This document shows, one piece after another, positions 57,301-64,000 of a stretch of 64,000 nt of DNA. The position numbers were made by a program, and so were the translations under genes. Numbering within the stretch: the stretch's first letter is position 1; each line of letters opens with the position of its first letter. The DNA lies in the NCBI GenBank assembly GCA_016987375.1, contig PJRA01000323.1, forward strand, positions 1,285,008-1,349,007, read 5' to 3'. Under the pieces are notes generated by a model. That model was given only the letters and a program-made list of their open reading frames with translations, did not search any database and was not told the DNA's origin. Source of the stretch: Brachionus koreanus (lineage: Eukaryota; Rotifera; Eurotatoria; Ploima; Brachionidae).

Positions 57301-60300
57301 TCCACTTAAGTGACAATGCGATCGAAAAACAGAAAATATAAAATAGTTTTTTAAGGGATATTGAACAAGAAATTGCAAAACAAGAAATTTATTTATCTAA
57401 ATTGCACAGTCGAATCGCAAGTGAAGAAAATTCGAATGATAAGACTTTACAGGAGCAGTTGAGTGAAGAGTTATGGGGCCTTCAACGTTACGTGACTTCG
57501 TTAAAACGAAAACTTAAAAAATTAAAATCAGAGAAAAAAAATCAGGAAGCAGAACAAATTAAAAATATAAGCAAGCCAAAAAATGAGGATAAAAATGAAA
57601 GCAATACCAAATTGCCAGACCTAAGCGAACTAGCTCAAAATGAAAAAGTGCTAATGTGCGAAAATTCAGTTCTAATAGAATCATGTAATTTTATTTATTA
57701 TTTAAATAAAACCTTTTTAATTCTTTATATTTTAGTACAACAAGTATTGGAGCGAATTTCTACAGAGCAAATTCTGGTTGATGAACTCCAAGAAACTATT
57801 TCTTCAAATTTTGCTAATGTGAATTTTGTTCTACCAATTCCGTATACAAGTCAGTTTCCATTACAAGAGCTCATTGACAATGAACAACTTCTATTGAATG
57901 AAAATAAACTTCTTGAGGTAAAATATACTAGTTAAATGGCTAATAAACCAAATAGGTTTTTCTTTAATCAATAAAAAGAAATTTCAGATTTGATTTTATC
58001 AAAAAAAAAAAGCTTTGATTGTTAGGTCAATATTGTCTTAAACTAGATTTGTACATTTAGAATTAGAAATTTACTTTAATCTGTGTGTTAATTAATACTT
58101 ATAAAAAGATAAAAGAAAAATTTTTTTTTTGGTCCTAGATTTTTTTAGTTAATTAAATTTTTAATCCTTTGTTGAAATAAAAATAAACATCTAATTGTGA
58201 CAATTAATAGCTTCAATTTCAGTATGAGCACAAACTTTTCACACTAACTAAAACAAATGAAGATTTTTATGTATATTTCCTTTAGAAATAACAGCATGAC
58301 TTATTTTCTCTCGGAAATTTCCAAAAAAATATTCAAGGAAGTTTCTTTATTTTTATCGATTAGAGTTATATCTAATCCATAATCCAGAAAATAAAAAAAA
58401 ATTATATTAAATTTAGTTTAGTTTAGTTTATTGAATAAATATAAATGGCACAATTGATGACATAAACCGTTTTTTACAGTACTATGTCTGTGAATTAATT
58501 TATATATTAATATATAAATGAATAAGAAGTTCTTCTTTTAGTTTTTCTTGAGTCCCATTCAATACATATAGTTCATAAAGTTCTTTTAGGCGTAACCAAA
58601 TAAGGTCTAAAAAACCTTAATGTAAGATTTTCATTCGGATTCAGGATAGTGTGTTAGGATCAAAGCAAAATGCATGACATTGGTTATGATAATTAGGAGT
58701 TGAACAGGGAAAATATCCGAAATTGATAATTAATATTTTGGCGCTTAACAATTAAATTTCAACGTTCAAAATATTTCAATTTACTGTTTCAAATTTAAAA
58801 AAAAATAATAATATTTAAAGTTGAATTATTATTTGGAATAAAAAAATTTTAATCAATATTTACAAATTATGAACAAGTTTGATTCCAGTCAAAACCATAA
58901 TACCATAACTTAAACATTTTTTTACAAGTTAAAGACTTAAACTTTTTGGAAAAAATTTAAAAAGTACAACATGCAGATATTTTGAAATGACTTTTTTTTT
59001 TCAAAATGACAAGTGTTAAAAATTTTTATGATGTAAAAAAGTATCTTGATAGGCACAATCTTGATTGTAAATTAATGATCTCACACAGTTTAGTTAATTA
59101 TAGTGTTGGGTAAGGTAAGCGCGGAGCAAAACGACAGCACTACCATGGAGCCAAAAATAAAAAAGTAAAACCAGAGATTTGTTTATGTGAATGTGAATTT
59201 TGATAAAAAATGGATGTTTTGGGCCATTTCTCCTAGGAGAATCAAAAAAACTAGAAAAAATCTCAAAAAAATTTTATAAATAGGCTTCATTAGAAATATG
59301 TCAATATGTCATTTTGATCAAAATTTTCTGCTCTTTCAAAAAATATAAAAATATAAAGACCTTTTAACAGGAGTTAACTTCAAAATGTAAAAAAACTACA
59401 AGCCCTGCGCTCAAGGGAAAAAATTTATTTTTTTTACCCCCTTGATGAAACAATGTTTTCTTACACGTAGATTACGAATATGCTATCGAAAATGGTTGAT
59501 CAATATAGTGCTAACGTATTGCTGCGCGCGTTAAGGTTGACGTTGGCTTTTTGCCCGCGAATCTTTATGCAATATTTTAATTTTATGTCTAATCTTAAAT
59601 TTTGAATTTTAGAATACATAAAAACAAGCAAAAAAAAAACAAAAGCTAAAACTAAACCGTTAACTTTTATTAACCCAAAAAGTTGACAACTCTTTTATTA
59701 TAGTGAAAATTTTTTTTATTGATAAAAACTGATATTACTAAATTTCTTAAAATAAATGTATTTGAGTTGTTCACCAACTTGAATTTACCCTTGTTCAAAC
59801 TTGATATTCTATCTTGAAATAAGAATGAGTTATTTTTTTAATTTAATTTTATTTAATTAATCGCCAAACGGTGATGATCTATGTAATAAAATATTTCTAT
59901 TTATTTCATAAAAATTAAGAAATAAACTAAATAATTAAATTCTTAAAAATTATATTTTTAATTAAATAGGCCTAAATTTAGTCATATGTTATTTCTAGGA
60001 AAAAGATGGGTTTTATAATACCCAACAATTTAATTATTCAGTATAAAAACCTTTCTTCTTCAAAACATAAACGAGAAGTTCGTTAATAATTGGAAACCTT
60101 TGAACATTTTGCATTCAAAAAAATCACATATTCTAAGCTTCTTCTTCAAATCAATTGACAAAGCTTCAAAAACATGAGGCCACTTTATATGACCTATGCA
60201 CAAGTCTTGTTGTCTAAATTTTTCATTAAAATGAGTTTAACTTAAAATTGTTGATATAAATTTTTAAGGAAATTTTTTATTAGTAAAAAGAGGCAAGTTA

Positions 60301-60870
60301 AAAGATTAAATGATGAAAGCAAATATGGATAATAGAAAATATCTTTTTTGGAAAGTTTTTCATTGTATTAACATGAAACGTCAATATTTATTTCCAACTT
60401 TAAATTTTTTCTTCTATCAACTTATTTTTACAACCAAATAAACTCATTAAGATTAATCATTTAATAATGTTTTATTGAATTAATTTTGTAGATGAAATAA
60501 ATTAATCGAAGAATTTTTATTATGAATTTAACTTCGATGCAACAATATTAAAGAAAAATTCTACTTGAAAATTATCACATTTAACTATTACATAGCTTTT
60601 GATGAGAATTTGGTTAAAACAACTATAAAAATTATCATTACCCTATAAAGATAATTAGAAATAAATAAGATAAATTTATTTTAAAAAAAAATTAAAATTT
60701 TTAATTTTAAGGAAAGAATCAATTTGATTAGCAAAAGAATAAATGCTGAAAAAGAAAAAATATTTGAGTTAAAGCTGAACATCAAATTGAGAACAATAGA
60801 TAACTCGGGACTTGATCAGCATTCAAGCAAAATTGGAGCAGATAAGGATTTAGTAATGACTAAATTGTAG
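54348..60870 (+). CDS. RALBP1: RalA-binding protein 1 (RALBP1/RLIP76), 7 exons
   Basis: Effector of Ral GTPases and GTPase-activating protein for Rac/Cdc42, acting in endocytosis and at the plasma membrane. Exons: 54348-54426, 54484-54619, 54678-54784, 56184-56865, 57347-57684, 57736-57917, 60712-60870; 1,683 nt, 560 residues (human 655). Residues 1-108 are Lys-rich with GYAFLAADLN, similar to the human KKxEGYAAF region. RhoGAP domain about 122-320: the arginine-finger counterpart is in ENIYRHHANK, the lysine helix in VIKKFLKELKSPVIP, and the conserved Asn in SNKLEIGLF. The Ral-binding coiled coil follows (KLHSRIASEENS, ELWGLQRYVTSLKRKLKKLK), then Leu/Gln-rich coiled coil to the end. All splice phases agree; the exon 5 acceptor AAATAG|TTTTTT must be used, since earlier AGs bring in a stop. 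The last intron is 2.8 kb and carries repeats. Confidence 0.9.
54785..56183 (+). other. RALBP1 intron 3, nothing recognised
   Basis: A 1.4-kb GT-AG intron (GAGG|GTAATT ... TTTTCAG|AGAAT). AT-rich, with AGTCATCGACTTGACTTGAC words near 55950 that also occur in HIPK intron 2. No gene. Confidence 0.6.
58421..58499 (-). repeat. Dispersed repeat, probable LINE 3' end (copy 2)
   Basis: Same repeat as 18404-18487, same orientation, in RALBP1 intron 6. On the minus strand the end is AATAAACTAAACTAAACTAA, a longer version of the tandem tail. Confidence 0.6.
59090..59600. other. GC-richer unclassified block in RALBP1 intron 6
   Basis: Stands out from the AT-rich intron: GGTAAGCGCGGAGCAAAACG at about 59110 and GCTGCGCGCGTTAAGGTTGA at about 59521, with ACCCCCTTGATGAAACAATG between (about 59440). 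No reading frame, tRNA box or terminal repeats found. It is probably an old transposon fragment. Confidence 0.35.
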
Positions 60871-61339
60871 AATAGTTTAAATTTATCTTTTATTTTGACT
60901 TTATCAAACAAGACTTGGTGTAATTTTATTCTTTAAAAGAGATAATTTTTATAGCTTTTTTTTGGCTTGGTAATGACCGTAAACTAACAACTGATTTAAA
61001 AATTTTAATTTTTTTTTTTTTTTAAATCGTACAAATAAATTTTTTTCAATAAAACTTTTTGACTCTCACAAAACAGCAGAAAACAAGTTTGTCTAATTGA
61101 CAAGAAATTTTTATATAATTTCTAATTTTGTGTCACGCGACATACCTTTAACTAACTAAGCTACCTTTAAAGTTTTATAGCATGTTTTCTCAATCAATTA
61201 CACCGCACTACATACCTGTTTGTGAATTATTAATGAGTTTTTTTTCTACATTTTATTTTATTACTCTAAAAAACATTTCATTAAAATTTAATTTAAGTTT
61301 TTATGAAAGATAAAAAGTTTAAAATGAAGATTTTATGAA
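60871..61339. other. RALBP1-TCAF intergenic gap
   Basis: 469 bp. CAATAAAAC at about 61038 is a candidate RALBP1 poly(A) signal. A short upstream ATG (61324, five codons to TGA) precedes the TCAF start. Nothing else seen. Confidence 0.4.
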
Positions 61340-64000
61340 ATGAAGGAGAGAATTAACTCAATTTTAGACAAAGTGAGATACGTTCCTAAATGCGGAGCCC
61401 CAGGTAATTTGGTCGTTTTTGGGCCTAACGCTTTCCCCATTTTGACTGGAAATGATTGTGGTTCGGTAATATTTGCTGCAGCAGATTATGGTCATGGACG
61501 AGTTTTTGTCACTAGCCACGAGTTATATTTGAATAATTTCTCAAAATATCCCAAAGAATTTTGTAATTTATGGCAAAATATCAAAAAATGGCTATCAAAA
61601 GATCAAGAAATCGATGACGAAAATGATATTCGAAATATAGAAGAATTTACATCAAGTTCAGAGTTATTAAAATCAGCTCCTAAAATTTTAATATGGTCAG
61701 GAAATGTTCATAAGAACGAGATTTTTGTCGACCAGTTGCTAAAAAAATATGTTAAATATGGCGGAGCTGTCTTGTGTGGGCTTTGTCCATGGGGTAAGCC
61801 ACTTTTTTTCTAGAAATTAAGTATCTTTCATTAAAGCCAAATTTAATTTATAATTTTTTCGAATAATAATTAAGTCTAAGTCAATTAAATTTCAATTTTC
61901 TAGTCGTAAAAATTTTACTATTATTTGTTTTTTAAATTTTAGGTAGTATGTTTATTAACAAGGTAATATGTATATCATTAAATATTTTCATTATATACAC
62001 TAAAATAACGAAATTAAATAAATATTTATTTAAATTTTTAGGAAAGATAATTATTTGAAAAAAGCTCTAGAAATAAAACAGCCTCTTAAACTTTTTATTT
62101 TGTTAAAAATCATTTATTGTTAAAAATAGCTTCTTTTTTTCAATTGAATCCAAAAATAAATTTCTTTAATTACCTGGGCAATTGATGTAAAAATAATTTA
62201 TATGGCAAATTAATAAATATTTAAGATTCTAAATTTTTTCTATCAAAATTAGCAGACATTTTTTTAGTTCAAATTTAAAAAAAATTTTTTTATAACAAAG
62301 GCTCTTTAAATTTTAACTGAACCCTCCAATGTTGAAAAAATTATATCAGTCAAGGTATTGAACTTCATGATGACGCTTGATATCGAGCCTGGTATGATCT
62401 TTTACAACCTTTGGGTCCCTAGCAGTGTTGCCAAGAGTGAAATATGATTCATCATCTGTTAAAATTCATATTTGTTTTATTTTAAAAAGATTCGAAAACA
62501 TTTTTGCCTGACTGGCCTCTCCTTATTAGCATTTAAATAAGGTCGTGTTTTTTATACTTTTTTAAAATCTTTCCGATATAGGTATATTAGTAATTAAACT
62601 TTCTAATCATCTTTCTTTGCGAACGACCTCATTTATAATTGAAATAGGCTCTAAGTTTGTTGGCTATTTTAGCAGCTTTGATTCCTTTTTTTCTTGAAAA
62701 TTTTATCCACATTGACCATGAATTTTTCTGAATCTCTTGTTATGTGGTTTTGCAATTGTGAAATTATGCAAACTAGACAAAAATTATTCCTATTTTGATA
62801 AATTAAAATCTAGTAAAATTAAACATTTAAAAAAAATACTGAAAAATAGTGCATTATACTCTGTTGCACAATTAAATGTTTACTTAAATTTTTTTTCTTA
62901 TGCAAAAAAATAGATTTTAATTGATTATTGATTTCCTAAAAAAAAATTAAGTAAAAATTTTACCAAAGATAAAAAAGCATTTTTATGCAGTATCTCTTTA
63001 AAAATATTTTATTTTAAGAGTTTTTAATTTATCAAAATAGAAAAAATTTTTGTTTATATATGAATTTCACAATACCTCTTTTCTATGTGTTTAGACCCAA
63101 GTCTTGACATCACTCTAATGCTTTTTTTTGTTCGTTATTATTTTTGTATCTGCAGATAAAACCACTAACATTTTTAGATTTAGTATATAAACCTTTGTTT
63201 TTGTTATTAAATTCGGATTCCAATAGAGCATTTTTAAAGCAAAGTCTTTTTTATTTATAAATCCCACAAAAGAAGTCTAAACAGGCTTCAACATATGTAA
63301 ATGAGGATAAATTTTAACTATTTTAATTGTTTAATTTTAATTATTGGTTATTATACAAATTTAATTTTTTTCCATCGCAAGAATATGGCGCTCAGAATTA
63401 GATAAAAAAACAACAAATGCGTCTAAATTTATATGTAATTCTGATGTCTGAAAAAAAAAATAAAATTAATAATACTTTTAATGATAATAAATTTGTAAAT
63501 ACTTTTATGTTCTAGGATGGCTTAGCAAATCTAATGGGAAAACTCTTCAAGAATCTTCATTGAACAAGTTTGTCTCTCAATTAGGCATATGCTTTTCATT
63601 TAAACAAGCTAAAATAGATCGCTTTTACATAAAAATAAGCAGAAATAAAGCGTTGGAGTCTCATTTAGAACATAACATAGATAAACTTGAAATTGATATG
63701 AAAAATGGCTTAGAATTAGAGGCTTATTTTACTGATTTGATTGAAAGCATACCCAATGAACTGGCTTTCGAATATTTAGAGAGATTACACAAAATTTTGT
63801 ACAAATTTATTACTTTAAATTTCAAGCCCGCTTTCAACTCTAGCATAAGCTCACCAATAGGAAAAGCTTTGCTGTCCATAGCGTCACAATTATATCTAAA
63901 ATATTCAATGTGTGGCATTGTCTGCCGAGCGCCAAGTATTGAAGAGTTTCCTAGCTTTAACCTTTTACGTCCAAAAACCCTATCAGCTACACTTTCTCTT
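61340..64000 (+). CDS. TCAF: TRPM8 channel-associated factor (TCAF) family protein, 5' part, runs off the window
   Basis: Vertebrate TCAF1/2 bind TRPM8 and control its trafficking and gating; the family carries an N-terminal glutamine-amidotransferase-like part and a peptidase M60-like region. Exon 1 is 61340-61793 (CCATGGG|GTAAGC); exon 2 starts at 63516 (TGTTCTAG|GA) and stays open to base 64000, giving at least 313 residues. Family marks: GAPGNLVVFGPNAFPILTGN, IFAAADYGHGRVFVTSHELY (matches the TCAF AxxYGRGRxxVxxHE repeat), VKYGGAVLCGLCPWGWLSK (matches the GGGLLIGGQAW box). Exon 2 SPIGKALLSIASQLY lines up with TCAF residues after the Tyr-rich middle. The M60-like part would lie beyond the window. 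Intron 1 (1,722 bp) carries a transposase remnant on the opposite strand. Confidence 0.85.
62340..62770 (-). pseudogene. Decayed Tc1/mariner-like transposase in the TCAF intron
   Basis: On the minus strand 62466-62433 reads LTDDESYFTLGN, the box around the first catalytic Asp in many Tc1/mariner-family transposases. Upstream (62770-62500) a broken stretch KKGIKAAKIANKLRAYF resembles their N-terminal helix-turn-helix. Stops and frameshifts interrupt it. No terminal repeats identified, so the ends are approximate. Confidence 0.5.

Overview
The window is eukaryotic nuclear DNA from a small invertebrate. It is very AT-rich (well under 30% GC by eye), with long introns, some tiny introns near 50 bp, GT-AG splicing, and metazoan-specific genes (HIPK, a CELSR/Flamingo adhesion GPCR, a GPR158/179-type receptor, a TCAF homologue). 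The base composition, small introns and tRNA-headed SINEs fit a monogonont rotifer such as Brachionus, but that is inference; no marker here fixes the phylum.

Layout. Minus strand, 1-41 kb: HIPK kinase (978-9494), ribosomal protein S4 (16934-18047), a 2,681-residue Flamingo/CELSR receptor (19978-30513) and a GPR158/179-like class C receptor with a Cache ectodomain (38185-41342). Plus strand: a small type II membrane protein with a degenerate trypsin-like ectodomain (44624-45767). Minus strand: an ankyrin-repeat protein (49014-50795). Plus strand, 53-64 kb: MTERF4 (single exon), RALBP1 (7 exons, starting only 128 nt after MTERF4) and a TCAF-family gene that runs off the right edge. I rebuilt all genes exon by exon; splice phases are consistent throughout, with one GC-AG exception in the ankyrin gene.

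Between and inside genes lie decayed mobile elements: a complete-ended mariner carrying a SINE (10767-12109), two more copies of that tRNA-derived SINE and a different tRNA-headed repeat in a HIPK intron, a LINE 3' end carrying a 214-bp piggyBac-type MITE with TTAA duplication (31195-32062), a LINE reverse-transcriptase fragment bracketed by a 120-bp inverted repeat (47182-47825), an integrase-type transposon protein remnant (48290-48840), and a Tc1-like transposase remnant inside the TCAF intron.

The strongest oddity is HIPK. Its C-terminal exon has an in-frame TAA at 1893-1895 followed directly, in the same frame, by 304 more sense codons that contain the conserved HIPK SUMO-interaction-type motif. 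Read through, the protein would be about 1,174 residues, close to vertebrate HIPK2. Other notable points are the loss of the GPS cleavage residues in the CELSR protein, the pseudoprotease-like membrane protein, and an operon-like MTERF4-RALBP1 spacing with a splice-acceptor-like tract just before the second ATG. I found no rRNA, intact tRNA or CRISPR. I see no wholly new multi-gene system.
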